From the NCBI GenBank assembly GCA_030028905.1, contig JALDYZ010000001.1, positions 62,001 to 126,000 of the forward strand: a stretch of 64,000 nucleotides of DNA, written 5' to 3'. Within the stretch, counting starts at the first letter, position 1. Each line of letters starts with the position of its first letter. The notes under the pieces are model-generated. The model had not been told where the DNA came from, made no database searches, and saw nothing but the letters and a program-made list of their open reading frames with translations. Shown in pieces: positions 37,914 through 47,212 of the stretch. Source of the stretch: Ferirhizobium litorale. Its GTDB lineage: Bacteria; Pseudomonadota; Alphaproteobacteria; Rhizobiales; Rhizobiaceae. Position numbers and translations under genes: made by a program.

Positions 37914-40357
37914 GCAAGGCCATTCCCTCGAAGGCGCGCGTGGTCATCGTCGGTGGTGGCGTGTCCGGCTGCTCGGTCGCCTACCACCTGACAAAACTCG
38001 GCTGGACGGATGTCGTTCTTCTGGAACGCAAGCAGTTGACCAGCGGCACCACCTGGCATGCGGCCGGTCTCATCGGGCAATTGCGCGCCTCGCAGAACAT
38101 GACCCGGCTGGCGAAATACTCGGCCGACCTCTACGTGAAGCTCGAGGCCGAAACCGGCATTGCCACCGGCATGCGCCAGAACGGCTCGATCACAGTGGCG
38201 CTGACCGACGAGCGCAAGGAAGAAATATACCGGCAGGCCTCGCTTGCCCGCGCCTTCAACGTCGACGTGCGCGAAATCACGCCCGTCGAAGTGAAGGAAA
38301 TGTATCCGCATCTCAACGTCTCGGACGTCAAGGCCGCCGTCCACCTGCCGCTCGACGGCCAATGCGACCCGGCCAACATCGCCATGGCGCTCGCCAAGGG
38401 GGCGCGCCAGAACGGCGCGACGATCATCGAAGGCGTCAAGGTGACCGCCGTACACAAGAAGGACGGGCGGGTTACCGGCGTCACCTGCGAGCAGAACGGC
38501 GAGACCTATACGATCGAGACCGACAACATCGTCAACGCCGCCGGCATGTGGGGGCGCGAGCTTGGCCGCATGTCGGGGGTCACCGTGCCGCTGCATGCCT
38601 GCGAGCACTTCTACATTGTCACCGAAGCCGTGCCCGGCCTGAAGCAGCTCCCGGTCCTGCGGGTGCCGGACGAGTGTGCCTACTACAAGGAGGATGCCGG
38701 CAAGATGCTGCTCGGCGCCTTCGAACCGGTCGCCAAGCCCTGGGGAATGGAGGGCATCCGCGAGGATTTCTGCTTCGACCAGTTGCCCGAGGATTTCGAT
38801 CACTTCGCGCCGATCCTCGAAAAGGCGGTCAACCGGATGCCGATGCTGGAGACGGCGGGGATCCACACATTCTTCAACGGCCCGGAGAGCTTTACCCCGG
38901 ATGACCGCTACTATCTCGGCGAGGCGCCGGAGGTGAAGGGCTACTGGGTCGCCGCCGGCTACAATTCCATCGGCATCGTCTCGTCCGGCGGAGCGGGCAT
39001 GGCGCTGGCGCAGTGGATGAACGACGGCGAGCCGCCCTTCGATCTATGGGAGGTCGATATCCGCCGCGCCCAGCCGTTCCAGAAGAACCGCACCTACCTC
39101 AAGGAACGCGTGTCGGAAACGCTTGGGCTTCTCTACGCCGACCACTTCCCCTACCGGCAGATGGCTACCTCACGCGGCGTTCGCCGCACGCCGCTGCACG
39201 AACATCTCAAGGCGCGCGGCGCGGTGTTCGGCGAGGTTGCCGGCTGGGAGCGCGCCAACTGGTTCGCCAGGGAGGGCCAGGAGCCCGAATACAGGTACAG
39301 CTGGAAGCGCCAGAACTGGTTCGAAAACCAATGCGAGGAGCATCTGGCGGTCCGCAATGGCGTCGGCTTCTTCGACATGACATCCTTCGGCAAGATCCGG
39401 GTGGAAGGCCGTGATGTGCTGCCCTTCCTGCAGCGGCTTTGCGCCAACCAGATAGACGTCGAACCGGGCAGGATCGTCTATACCCAGATGCTGAACGCAC
39501 GTGGCGGGATAGAGAGCGACCTGACCGCGACGCGGCTTTCCGAAACAGCCTTCCTGTTGATCGTGCCCGGTGCGACCCTCCAGCGTGACCTTGCCTGGCT
39601 CAGAAAGCACCTCCAGGACGAATTCGTCGTCATCACCGATGTGACCGCCGCCGAAAGCGTGCTCTGCATCATGGGGCCGAAGGCGCGCGACCTGCTGCAG
39701 AAAGTCAGCCCGAACGATTTTTCCAACGCGGCGCATCCCTTCGGCACGGCGCGCGAGATCGAGATCGGTATGGGTCTCGCCCGCGCCCACCGCGTCACCT
39801 ATGTCGGCGAGCTCGGCTGGGAACTCTATGTCTCGAGCGACCAGGCGGCGCACGTTTTCGAAACGGTTGAATCCGCCGGGGCAGATGTGGGCCTGAAGCT
39901 TTGCGGCATCCATACGCTCGACAGCTGCCGCATCGAAAAGGCATACCGCCATTTCGGCCACGACATCACCGACGAGGATCACGTCCTTGAAGCCGGGCTC
40001 GGCTTCGCTGTGAAGACGGGCAAAGGCGAGTTCATCGGCCGCGAGGCGGTGCTTCGGAAGCAGGAGAAAGGCCTGAAGCGCCGGCTGGTGCAGTTCTGGC
40101 TCACGGACCCCGAGCCGCTGCTCTTCCACAACGAGGCGATCGTTCGGGACGGCAAGATCGTCGGGACGATCACCTCCGGCAACTACGGTCACTATCTCGG
40201 CGGCGCGATCGGCCTCGGTTACGTGCCATGCGAGGGCGAAAACGAGGCGAGCATGCTTGCCTCGAAATACGAAATCGAGATCGCCGGCGTCCGGGTGCGG
40301 GCGGAAGCTTCGCTGAGGCCGATGCACGATCCGAAGGCGGAGCGCGTCAGGTTCTAG
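37910..40357 (+). CDS. FAD-dependent oxidoreductase/GcvT fusion, dimethylglycine/sarcosine dehydrogenase-like (paralog 2)
   Basis: Also 815 residues and the same architecture as its upstream paralog: VVIVGGGVSGCSVAYHL (residues 11-27), TTWHAAGL with the covalent-FAD His50, a DAO domain to about residue 430, then a GcvT domain (GELGWELYVSSD, CRIEKAYRHFGHD). Identical length and order indicate an old tandem duplication, with clear divergence (SVAYHLTKLGW against SSLYHLAKAGW near the N terminus). The 4-base ATGA overlap with the first gene means coupled translation. The two enzymes may remove successive methyl groups or prefer different amines. Confidence 0.88.
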   Translation: MSKAIPSKARVVIVGGGVSGCSVAYHLTKLGWTDVVLLERKQLTSGTTWHAAGLIGQLRASQNMTRLAKYSADLYVKLEAETGIATGMRQNGSITVALTDERKEEIYRQASLARAFNVDVREITPVEVKEMYPHLNVSDVKAAVHLPLDGQCDPANIAMALAKGARQNGATIIEGVKVTAVHKKDGRVTGVTCEQNGETYTIETDNIVNAAGMWGRELGRMSGVTVPLHACEHFYIVTEAVPGLKQLPVLRVPDECAYYKEDAGKMLLGAFEPVAKPWGMEGIREDFCFDQLPEDFDHFAPILEKAVNRMPMLETAGIHTFFNGPESFTPDDRYYLGEAPEVKGYWVAAGYNSIGIVSSGGAGMALAQWMNDGEPPFDLWEVDIRRAQPFQKNRTYLKERVSETLGLLYADHFPYRQMATSRGVRRTPLHEHLKARGAVFGEVAGWERANWFAREGQEPEYRYSWKRQNWFENQCEEHLAVRNGVGFFDMTSFGKIRVEGRDVLPFLQRLCANQIDVEPGRIVYTQMLNARGGIESDLTATRLSETAFLLIVPGATLQRDLAWLRKHLQDEFVVITDVTAAESVLCIMGPKARDLLQKVSPNDFSNAAHPFGTAREIEIGMGLARAHRVTYVGELGWELYVSSDQAAHVFETVESAGADVGLKLCGIHTLDSCRIEKAYRHFGHDITDEDHVLEAGLGFAVKTGKGEFIGREAVLRKQEKGLKRRLVQFWLTDPEPLLFHNEAIVRDGKIVGTITSGNYGHYLGGAIGLGYVPCEGENEASMLASKYEIEIAGVRVRAEASLRPMHDPKAERVRF

Positions 40358-40379
40358 TCCTTGCGCATAGGAGGGTGCC

Positions 40380-41975
40380 ATGATTGAAGAAATTGAATCA
40401 GCCGAGGCGTCAGCCGGCACCGGACCCAACGTTGCTGGAGAATGCGCGGTCGCACCGCAGCGTCGGTCAGGCGGCCGGGCGGCCCGCGTCGCCATGCGGG
40501 CGGCACCGCTTGCGGAAGACAAGCGGCCAATTCGCCCGGGCCTGCCCGGCGGGCAATACAAACCGCTCACGGACGCAGGCGTCAAGCGCATCCATCAGGC
40601 CGCGCTCGATGCCTTGGAAGTGATCGGCCTCAGCCAGGCACCGCAGTCGGGCGTCGAGATCATGACGAATGCCGGTGCCATACTGGGCGACGACGGGCGG
40701 CTGCGTTTTCCCCGGGCGCTCGTCGAGGACATGCTGACCAAGGCCGGGCGGGACATCACGCTGTACGGTCGCGAACCGAAATTCGACATGCACCTATCGG
40801 GCACCAATACCTATTTCGGCACGGCCGGCGCCGCGGTCCACGTCGTCGACGTGGAAAAGCGGGAATATCGGGAATCGACGTCGAAGGACCTCCTCGATGC
40901 GGCGCGACTGGTGCAGCACCTCGACAACATCCACTTCTTCCAGCGCGCCATGGTCTGCCGGGACGTGCCCGACAACTTCGACATGGACATGAACACGATT
41001 TATGCCTGCTGTGCGGGAACATCGAAGCATGTCGGCACCAGCTTTTCCGATCCGGCGCATGTCGCAGGCGGTTTCGAGATGTTGCACATGATCGCCGGCG
41101 GCGAGGATCAGTGGCGGGCACGGCCCTTCGTTTCGAACTCGAACTGCTTCGTCGTGCCGCCGATGAAGTTCGCGACCGAGAGTTGCATTACGATGGAAGC
41201 CTGCATCCGGGCAGGCATGCCGATCCTGCTTCTTTCGGCCGGCCAGGCCGGCGCAACCGCACCGACTCCGCTTGCAGCCGCGATCGTGCAGGCGGTGGCC
41301 GAATGCCTCGCAGGTGTCGTCTATGTCAATGCCATGTCGCCCGGCTTTCCGGCAATCTTCGGCACATGGCCTTTCGTGTCGGACTTGCGCACGGGCGCCA
41401 TGTCGGGCGGATCGGGTGAGCAAGGCCTGCTGACGGCCGGTTGCTCGCAGATGCACAAGTTCTATGGTCTTCCGGGCGGTGCGGCCGGCGGCATGTCGGA
41501 TTCCAAGCTGCCCGACATGCAGGCGGGTTGGGAACAAGGCATCCTCAATGTCATGGCCGGGCTGTCCGGCCTCAACATGATCTACGAAGCCGTCGGCATG
41601 CATGCCTCGCTCCTCGGTTTCTGCCTGGAATCGCTGGTTCTGGGCGATGACATGCTGGGCCAGGTACAGCGTTGCGTGCGCGGCATAGACGTCACCGAGG
41701 ACAGCGTTTCGATCGAGACGATGAAATCGGTCTGCCTGGGTGGGCCCGGTCACTACCTGGGAGATCCGCAGACGCTCAGCCTGATGCAGACGGAATACAT
41801 CTACCCCGCTGTTGCCGACCGCTCTAGCCCGAAGGAATGGGCGGAGAATGGCCGGCCTGACCTCATCCAGAGGGCAATTGCCCGCAAAAACCATATTCTC
41901 GAAATGGCGCCACGCTCGACCATCGCGGCCGACAGCGACAGGGCCATCCGCGAAAAATACAAGATCTACTGCTAA
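40380..41975 (+). CDS. Trimethylamine methyltransferase (MttB) family protein, non-pyrrolysine
   Basis: A 531-residue TIM-barrel methyltransferase of the MttB superfamily, with SNSNCFVVPPMKFATES, LSAGQAGATAPTPLA and AVGMHASLLGFCLESLVLGDDM as typical blocks. Archaeal MttB reads an in-frame amber codon as pyrrolysine; this gene has none. A characterised non-Pyl member in Desulfitobacterium (MtgB) is a glycine betaine:corrinoid methyltransferase. About 45 residues at the N terminus are extra and polar. AGGAGG lies 6 bases before ATG 40380. No corrinoid (MttC-like) gene is nearby. The substrate is probably a quaternary amine. Confidence 0.85.
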   Translation: MIEEIESAEASAGTGPNVAGECAVAPQRRSGGRAARVAMRAAPLAEDKRPIRPGLPGGQYKPLTDAGVKRIHQAALDALEVIGLSQAPQSGVEIMTNAGAILGDDGRLRFPRALVEDMLTKAGRDITLYGREPKFDMHLSGTNTYFGTAGAAVHVVDVEKREYRESTSKDLLDAARLVQHLDNIHFFQRAMVCRDVPDNFDMDMNTIYACCAGTSKHVGTSFSDPAHVAGGFEMLHMIAGGEDQWRARPFVSNSNCFVVPPMKFATESCITMEACIRAGMPILLLSAGQAGATAPTPLAAAIVQAVAECLAGVVYVNAMSPGFPAIFGTWPFVSDLRTGAMSGGSGEQGLLTAGCSQMHKFYGLPGGAAGGMSDSKLPDMQAGWEQGILNVMAGLSGLNMIYEAVGMHASLLGFCLESLVLGDDMLGQVQRCVRGIDVTEDSVSIETMKSVCLGGPGHYLGDPQTLSLMQTEYIYPAVADRSSPKEWAENGRPDLIQRAIARKNHILEMAPRSTIAADSDRAIREKYKIYC

Positions 41976-41995
41976 CCTCCCTCTCAAGGTGAACC

Positions 41996-43228
41996 ATGCT
42001 CACAGACAATGTTGTCGTCGCCGAGTTTCCGGCGGCCGATCCGATCGATCGGCTTGTCGTTGCCCATCAGCCGGGTTACGGATTGGCCCGTGCCTTCTAT
42101 CATGACCGGGAGATCTACGAGCGCGATCTCGAGCGCGTCTTCCGCCGCCACTGGCATTGCATCGCCCATGAGAGCGCGATCCCGAACGTCAACGACTTCG
42201 AGGTCTTTCGCATGGCGGCTGAACAGGTGATCCTGACCCGTTCGGCGGATGGGTCGATCCATGCGATGCTCAACGTGTGCAGGCATCGCGGCGCGGAAGT
42301 CTGCGCCAAGGAGAAGGGCAATGCCCGCGCCTTCGTCTGCCCCTACCACGCTTGGACCTACTCCAACGACGGCACGCTCAAGGCGGCCCGGCTCATGCCA
42401 AAGGAGTTCAAGCGGGAGGACCACGGCCTGAAGAAGCTGCATGTTCGCGTCGCGGAAGGACTGGTCTTTATTTCCTTTGCCGAGCAACCTCTCGATTTCT
42501 CCGAGGTCGAGAACCTGCTTCACGCGACTTGCGGCCAGTATGGCTGGGGAAGCGCCAGGATCGCCCATCGCCAGAGCTATCCGGTCGATGCCAACTGGAA
42601 GCTTGCGGTCGAGAATTATGTCGAGTGCTACCACTGCGGTCCGGCCCATCCCGAATATTCGGAGACCCATGCGCTGGAGCAGCCGCTCCACCTGATCGAG
42701 GAACTCAACGCCAAGATGGAGGAGCGCACCTGCGCCCTCGGCATCGAGGTCGGTTCGGGCAATCACTGGCAGAACTCGCACGAGGGCAAGGAGGCGATCC
42801 ACGCATTCCGCTACGCGCTCTACGACGGCGTGAAGACCGGCAGCAAGGACGGCCAGCCCTTGGCGCCGTTGATGGGCCGGTTCAGCGATTTCGACGGCGG
42901 GGTGACGTCGATCCATCTCGGGGGAACGACCTTCCTCGTCTGCTATGCCGATCATGGCATGATCTACCGCTTCATCCCGAAGGGGCCTGAAACCTGCGAG
43001 ATGGAACTGATCTGGCTCGTTGACGGCAAGGCCGAGGAAGGCCGTGACTATGACCTCGAAGCGCTGACCTGGCTGTGGAAGGTAACGACGGACGAGGACA
43101 AGGCGATCATCGAGCACACCGCGCGTGGCGTGCGCTCCCACTACTTCGTCCCTGGCCCGATCGCGCCGATGGAGGCGAACGAGCTGCGCTACATCAACTG
43201 GTATCTTGAGGAGATCAGCCGCCCGTAG
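41996..43228 (+). CDS. Rieske-type aromatic-ring-hydroxylating/N-demethylating oxygenase, alpha subunit (GbcA-like)
   Basis: A 410-residue terminal oxygenase. The Rieske [2Fe-2S] ligands are Cys95-Arg-His97 and Cys115-X2-His118. The mononuclear iron site is Glu210-Cys-Tyr-His213 with His218 (NYVECYHCGPAH). Glu at 210 instead of the classic bridging Asp is a feature shared with glycine betaine monooxygenase (GbcA) and stachydrine demethylases (Stc2). It probably oxidises one N-methyl group of a betaine to formaldehyde. It needs a ferredoxin reductase (GbcB-like), which is not encoded here. It is 20 bases after the MttB-family gene. Confidence 0.86.
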   Translation: MLTDNVVVAEFPAADPIDRLVVAHQPGYGLARAFYHDREIYERDLERVFRRHWHCIAHESAIPNVNDFEVFRMAAEQVILTRSADGSIHAMLNVCRHRGAEVCAKEKGNARAFVCPYHAWTYSNDGTLKAARLMPKEFKREDHGLKKLHVRVAEGLVFISFAEQPLDFSEVENLLHATCGQYGWGSARIAHRQSYPVDANWKLAVENYVECYHCGPAHPEYSETHALEQPLHLIEELNAKMEERTCALGIEVGSGNHWQNSHEGKEAIHAFRYALYDGVKTGSKDGQPLAPLMGRFSDFDGGVTSIHLGGTTFLVCYADHGMIYRFIPKGPETCEMELIWLVDGKAEEGRDYDLEALTWLWKVTTDEDKAIIEHTARGVRSHYFVPGPIAPMEANELRYINWYLEEISRP

Positions 43229-43307
43229 CTCGCCTGTGCCAACCGCTTGCAATCGGATCCGGTGACGGGCAATGATCCGGCCGGATCCGAACGGGGGGAC
43301 AGGGGAC

Positions 43308-43622
43308 ATGGAAAAATTCGCATTCCGGATGCGGCTCGATCCGGGCAGGAAAGCGGAGTACAAGGCGCGGCATGATGCCATCTGGCCGGAACTGATCGTG
43401 CTCTTGAAGGAAGCCGGTGTCTCCGACTACTCGATCCATCTGGACGAGGAACTGAACCTGCTGTTCGGCGTGCTCTGGCGCCGCGACGATCATGGCATGG
43501 CTGATCTGCCCTCGCATCCGGTGATGCGGCGTTGGTGGGCACACATGGCCGATATCATGGAAACCCGGCCGGACAACGAGCCGGTAGCGGTGCCACTCGA
43601 AATGGTCTTTCACATGGAATGA
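43308..43622 (+). CDS. rhaM: L-rhamnose mutarotase
   Basis: A 104-residue protein of the RhaM/YiiL family (E. coli YiiL is 104). Active-site residues match: Tyr18, His22 ([10 protein letters not shown]) and the Trp76-Trp77 pair (MRRWWAHM). It interconverts alpha and beta L-rhamnose. It lies 79 bases after the Rieske gene on the same strand, but no other rhamnose gene is in the window. ATG 43308 follows AGGGGAC; an in-frame opening at 43272 is not needed. A strong hairpin follows its stop at once. Confidence 0.88.
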   Translation: MEKFAFRMRLDPGRKAEYKARHDAIWPELIVLLKEAGVSDYSIHLDEELNLLFGVLWRRDDHGMADLPSHPVMRRWWAHMADIMETRPDNEPVAVPLEMVFHME

Positions 43623-43655
43623 AAAAGGCCGGGCAGCAGCGAACTGCTGCCCGGC
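43622..43655 (-). terminator. Intrinsic terminator of the sitABCD operon, shared with rhaM
   Basis: GCCGGGCAGCAG (43628-43639) pairs perfectly with CTGCTGCCCGGC (43644-43655) around CGAA, a 12-bp stem. On the minus strand CCTTTTTC follows it, which makes a classic terminator for sitD, whose stop is 7 bases away. It also directly follows the rhaM stop, so it can end transcription from both sides. Confidence 0.82.
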
Positions 43656-43661
43656 TATGTC

Positions 43662-44507
43662 TCATCCGCCAGTCGCCGACGTTCGCCGTGCGTTCATCGT
43701 CACCCGGATGAACGCGATGACGAAGGCGAGGCTCATCAGCAATACGATGGTGGGGGCCGGTGCGCTGTCGATGAAGAAGCTCAGATAAATCCCGACCACA
43801 GACGCGGTTACCGCGATCGCCACGGCGGCGACGAGCATGGCTCCGAACCGGCGCGTCAACAGGAAGGCAATCGCGCCCGGGCCGACAAGCATGGCGACGG
43901 AAAGGATGATGCCGACCGCCTTCAACGCCCCGACCACGGTGAGCGACAAGACTGCAAGCAGCCCGTAGTGCAGCAGCCGGACCGGCAGGCCGATGGCGCG
44001 TGCATGCTGGGGATCGAAGGAGTGCGCCAGCAGGTCCTTGCGCTTGACCAGCAGGAACCCGGTTGCCACCAAGGCGATCAGGGCGGTTTCGATCAGGTCC
44101 TGCGGCAGGATGCCGAGCATGTCGCCAAAGAGGATGTGATCGAGATGGACGTCGCTCTGGACCTTGACGTAAAGCACTATGCCGAGCCCGAACATGCCGG
44201 AAAAGACGATGCCGAGGACGGTATCTTCCTTGATGCGGCTGTTTTCCTTGAGGAACCCGGTGGCTACAGCACAGAAGAGGCCGGCGACGAAGGCCCCGAT
44301 CGCCAGAGGCAGGTTGAGCATGTAGGCGATCACGATGCCGGGGAGCACGGCATGCGAGACGGCATCGCCCATGAGCGACCAGCCTTTCAGCACCAGAAAG
44401 CAGGACAGCAGCGCCATCGGCACGGCGATCATCAGGGTGATCAGGAAGGCGGATTGCATGAAGGGCAACTGGAACGGCAGTATCGCCATTTCGAGAAATT
44501 CGCTCAT
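43662..44507 (-). CDS. sitD: Manganese/iron ABC transporter permease
   Basis: A 281-residue inner-membrane permease of the ABC-3 (metal) family with seven to nine helices; GDAVSHAVLPGIVIAYML and LGIVFSGMFGLGIVL are family blocks. ATG 44507 overlaps the sitC stop by 4 bases; the frame stays open further upstream inside sitC but that is a shadow. It forms the metal channel with SitC and is the last gene of the operon before the terminator. Confidence 0.9.
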   Translation of the reverse strand: MSEFLEMAILPFQLPFMQSAFLITLMIAVPMALLSCFLVLKGWSLMGDAVSHAVLPGIVIAYMLNLPLAIGAFVAGLFCAVATGFLKENSRIKEDTVLGIVFSGMFGLGIVLYVKVQSDVHLDHILFGDMLGILPQDLIETALIALVATGFLLVKRKDLLAHSFDPQHARAIGLPVRLLHYGLLAVLSLTVVGALKAVGIILSVAMLVGPGAIAFLLTRRFGAMLVAAVAIAVTASVVGIYLSFFIDSAPAPTIVLLMSLAFVIAFIRVTMNARRTSATGG

Positions 44508-45364
44508 GGCGTCGCCTCCAGCGCGGCGCGCGCCCTGCGGCGGGCGGCGAGCATTCCGTGCTTCGGCGCGAAAACGAAGGCGAGCAGGAACAGCGCCGTC
44601 TGCATGACGACGATAATGCCGCCGGTGGCGCCATCCAGGAAGTAGCTGATATAGGCGCCGATGAAGCTGGTTGCCGCACCGATCGAAAAGGCGAGCACGA
44701 TCAATCGCTGGAACCGGTCGGTCAGCAGGTAGGCGGTGGCACCGGGTGTCACCACCATGGCGATAACGAGGAAGGCGCCGACGGTCTGCAGTGCGGCGAC
44801 GGTCGAGGCGCTGAGCAGCGTGAAGAACAGGATCTTCAGCGCATCCGGCTTGAGGCCGATAGTGCGCGCGTGGTTCTCGTCGAAGAAGGCGACCATAAGG
44901 TCCTTCCACTTGACCGCCAGGATCGCCAGACTGATGCCGCCGATGAGCACGAGCTGCACCGTGTCCTCGGGCGTGATGGCAAGGATATTGCCGAGCACGA
45001 TGGTCTGGATATTGACCGAGGTCGGCGACAGCGACACCATGAACAGGCCGAGACCGAAGAAGGAGGTGAAGATCAGCCCGATGATCGCATCCTCCTTGAG
45101 CTTTGTCTTCTGGCTGAGGAACAGCATGGCGCCGGCCGCGAGCCCGCCAGAGATGAAAGCGCCCAGAGCAAAGGGCAGGCCTAGCATGTACGCGCCCGCG
45201 ACGCCGGGCACGATCGAATGCGAAAGCGCGTCGCCGATCAGCGACCAGCCTTTCAGCATCAGGTAGGCAGAAAGGAAGCCACAGACGCCGCCCACCAGCG
45301 CGCTCACCCACATGGCATTGACCATGTAGCTGTAGGAAAACGGCTCAAGAAGGCTGGCGATCAT
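44504..45364 (-). CDS. sitC: Manganese/iron ABC transporter permease
   Basis: A 286-residue ABC-3 family permease paralogous to Sit[20 protein letters not shown] and [19 protein letters not shown] are the conserved blocks. It has about eight membrane helices and a basic C-terminal tail ([11 protein letters not shown]). The start overlaps the sitB end by 20 bases, so the operon is tightly coupled. Together with SitD it imports Mn2+ (and possibly Fe2+). Confidence 0.9.
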   Translation of the reverse strand: MIASLLEPFSYSYMVNAMWVSALVGGVCGFLSAYLMLKGWSLIGDALSHSIVPGVAGAYMLGLPFALGAFISGGLAAGAMLFLSQKTKLKEDAIIGLIFTSFFGLGLFMVSLSPTSVNIQTIVLGNILAITPEDTVQLVLIGGISLAILAVKWKDLMVAFFDENHARTIGLKPDALKILFFTLLSASTVAALQTVGAFLVIAMVVTPGATAYLLTDRFQRLIVLAFSIGAATSFIGAYISYFLDGATGGIIVVMQTALFLLAFVFAPKHGMLAARRRARAALEATP

Positions 45365-46229
45365 CGGTCTTTTCCCCCTGGCCGTCGCCGTAAATGACGA
45401 AGGGACGCTCGTCGTCGCTGATCACCGTGACCTTGCGCGGATCGGCATCGTCGTGCAGGGCCGGACCCTCGAGGATGAAGTGACGCAATACGCCGCCAAA
45501 GGCGTTTTCGAGATTGGCTTCGGTAAAGGTCTCCTCGGTCGGCCCCGAGGCTATGACCGTTCCCGCCTTGACGAAAACGGCACGGTCGCAGAACTCCGGC
45601 ACGCTGCCGAGGTTGTGGGTCGAGACCAGCATCACCCGCCCCTCGTCGCGCAAAGCCTTGAGCAGGGTGATGATCTGTTCCTCGGTATTGACGTCGACAC
45701 CTGTGAACGGCTCGTCAAGCAGGATGACCTGGCCCTCCTGGGCGAGGGCGCGGGCGAGAAAGACGCGCTTCCTCTGCCCACCGGAAAGCTCGCCGATCTG
45801 GCGCTTTCGGAAATCTACCATGTTGACGCGGCGCAGCGCGTCGGCGACCATTTCGTGGTCGTGTTTCATCGGGATGCGCAGCCAGTTCATGTGGCCATAG
45901 CGGCCCATCATCACCACGTCCTCGACGAGGACGGGGAAGTTCCAGTCGACCTCCTCGCTTTGCGGCACATAGGCAACGAGGTTCTTGCGCAAGGCGTCGC
46001 GCGCGGGTCCGGAGAGGATCGTGACCTTTCCCTCGGCAAGAGGCAGAAATCCCATGATCGACTTGAAGAGCGTCGACTTGCCGCTGCCGTTGATACCGAC
46101 AAGTGCGGTGATTGTGCCCTTGGGAACGCTGAAGCTCGCCTTTCGAAGGGCGGTGTGGCCGTTGCGATAGGTGACGCTGACCCCTTCGACGGCCAGGCCC
46201 TGATGGCTGTTGGCCTTTCCCATTCTCAT
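45345..46229 (-). CDS. sitB: Manganese/iron ABC transporter ATP-binding protein
   Basis: A 294-residue ATPase. Walker [10 protein letters not shown] is at residues 45-53, followed by signature [19 protein letters not shown], Walker [12 protein letters not shown] and the H-loop [13 protein letters not shown]. The C-terminal ~40 residues are extra and acidic, as in rhizobial SitB. The start overlaps the sitA stop (ATGA arrangement); a second ATG two codons later is possible. Confidence 0.92.
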   Translation of the reverse strand: MRMGKANSHQGLAVEGVSVTYRNGHTALRKASFSVPKGTITALVGINGSGKSTLFKSIMGFLPLAEGKVTILSGPARDALRKNLVAYVPQSEEVDWNFPVLVEDVVMMGRYGHMNWLRIPMKHDHEMVADALRRVNMVDFRKRQIGELSGGQRKRVFLARALAQEGQVILLDEPFTGVDVNTEEQIITLLKALRDEGRVMLVSTHNLGSVPEFCDRAVFVKAGTVIASGPTEETFTEANLENAFGGVLRHFILEGPALHDDADPRKVTVISDDERPFVIYGDGQGEKTDDRQPS

Positions 46230-47119
46230 TGCGACAATCCCTTGACGATCGTGCCGGAGGTCACCTTCAGCAGGTCGAGATAGGTCGGTACCGGGCCGCC
46301 CGCTTCACTGAGAGAGTCGACATAGAGCACGCCGCCGTAAGCGGCGCCGGTCTCGGCAGCCACCTGCTTGGCCGGGTCGGGCGATACGGTGCTCTCGCTG
46401 AAGACGGCCTTGATCTTGTGGTCACGCACCGCATCGATCACCTTGCGTACCTGCTGGGGCGTGCCCTGCTGATCGGCGTTGACCGGCCAGAGATAGAGTT
46501 CCTTCAGGCCGAAGTCGCGGGCAAGGTAGCTGAAGGCGCCCTCGCTGCTGACGAGCCAGCGCTGATCCTCTGGCAGGCGTGAAATCTCCTCGCGCATCGG
46601 CTGGACCTCAGCCCTGATCTTGTCGGAATAGGCCTTGGCATTGGCGGCATAGACGTCGGCATGCGCAGGGTCGATATCCGTCAAACCTTTGCGGATGTTC
46701 TCCACGTAAATCAGCGCATTGTCCGGCGACATCCACGCGTGCGGGTTGGGCTTGCCCTGGTAGGCGCCGCCAGCGATGCTCATCGGCTCGACGCCGTCGC
46801 TGACGACGACGCTTGGGATATCCCCGAGATTTGCGAGGAACTTTTCGAACCAGCGCTCGAGATTGAGGCCGTTCCAGAGAACGAGATCGGCGTCGCGCGC
46901 TTTCAGGATGTCGCGCGGGGTCGGCTGGTAGTTGTGAATCTCGGCGCCCGGCTTGGTGATGCTCTCCACTTCGGCTGCGTCGCCGGCGACGTTGCGGGCC
47001 ATATCGGCAATGACGGTGAACGTGGTGACAACCTTGGGTTTCCCGGCGGCCCAGGCGGGATTGCTGGAGAACATGGCAAGGAGCGCGGCGGCGGAGAGGC
47101 AAATGATGCGTAGCGACAT
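46226..47119 (-). CDS. sitA: Manganese/iron ABC transporter periplasmic binding protein
   Basis: A 297-residue cluster A-I metal-binding protein. Signal peptide residues ~1-24 (AWAAG). The predicted metal site is His62 ([11 protein letters not shown]), His127 (PNPHAWMSP), Glu193 ([10 protein letters not shown]) and Asp268 (YVDSLS). The His2-Glu-Asp set, and no histidine-rich loop, favours Mn2+ over Zn2+. It is the first gene of sitABCD; the promoter and Mur-like box lie at 47161-47212. ATG 47119 is fixed by the signal peptide. Confidence 0.93.
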   Translation of the reverse strand: MSLRIICLSAAALLAMFSSNPAWAAGKPKVVTTFTVIADMARNVAGDAAEVESITKPGAEIHNYQPTPRDILKARDADLVLWNGLNLERWFEKFLANLGDIPSVVVSDGVEPMSIAGGAYQGKPNPHAWMSPDNALIYVENIRKGLTDIDPAHADVYAANAKAYSDKIRAEVQPMREEISRLPEDQRWLVSSEGAFSYLARDFGLKELYLWPVNADQQGTPQQVRKVIDAVRDHKIKAVFSESTVSPDPAKQVAAETGAAYGGVLYVDSLSEAGGPVPTYLDLLKVTSGTIVKGLSQ

Positions 47120-47160
47120 TGATTGTTCCGTAAATAGCTTTTGCGAATGACTTTCAATCA

Positions 47161-47188
47161 AATATAGCGATGGCTTTGGGTCTGTCAA
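47161..47188 (-). promoter_or_regulatory. Sigma-70 promoter of sitABCD
   Basis: On the minus strand TTGACA (complement of 47183-47188), 16 bases and TATATT (complement of 47161-47166). Both hexamers are close to consensus. It lies about 42 bases before the sitA start codon, leaving a short leader, and a palindromic candidate Mur site sits 3 bases upstream of the -35 box. Confidence 0.7.
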
Positions 47189-47191
47189 TGC

Positions 47192-47212
47192 TATTGCGAA
47201 CCATTTGCAATA
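47192..47212. promoter_or_regulatory. Candidate Mur (manganese-responsive Fur) operator upstream of sitA
   Basis: TATTGCGAA (47192-47200), CCA, TTTGCAATA (47204-47212): 9-base arms with one mismatch. The rhizobial manganese regulator Mur, a Fur homologue, represses sitABCD through TGCAA-rich palindromes. The ATTGC...GCAAT core, AT content and position next to the sitA -35 box agree with that. A second, weaker half-site (TTGCGAATGACTTTCAATC) occurs nearer the start codon, at 47136-47160. Confidence 0.6.

Noticed and set aside
40380-41975. Possible pyrrolysine-containing MttB gene
   Set aside because: The gene has no in-frame TAG before its stop, so there is no sign of pyrrolysine. It belongs to the non-Pyl branch.
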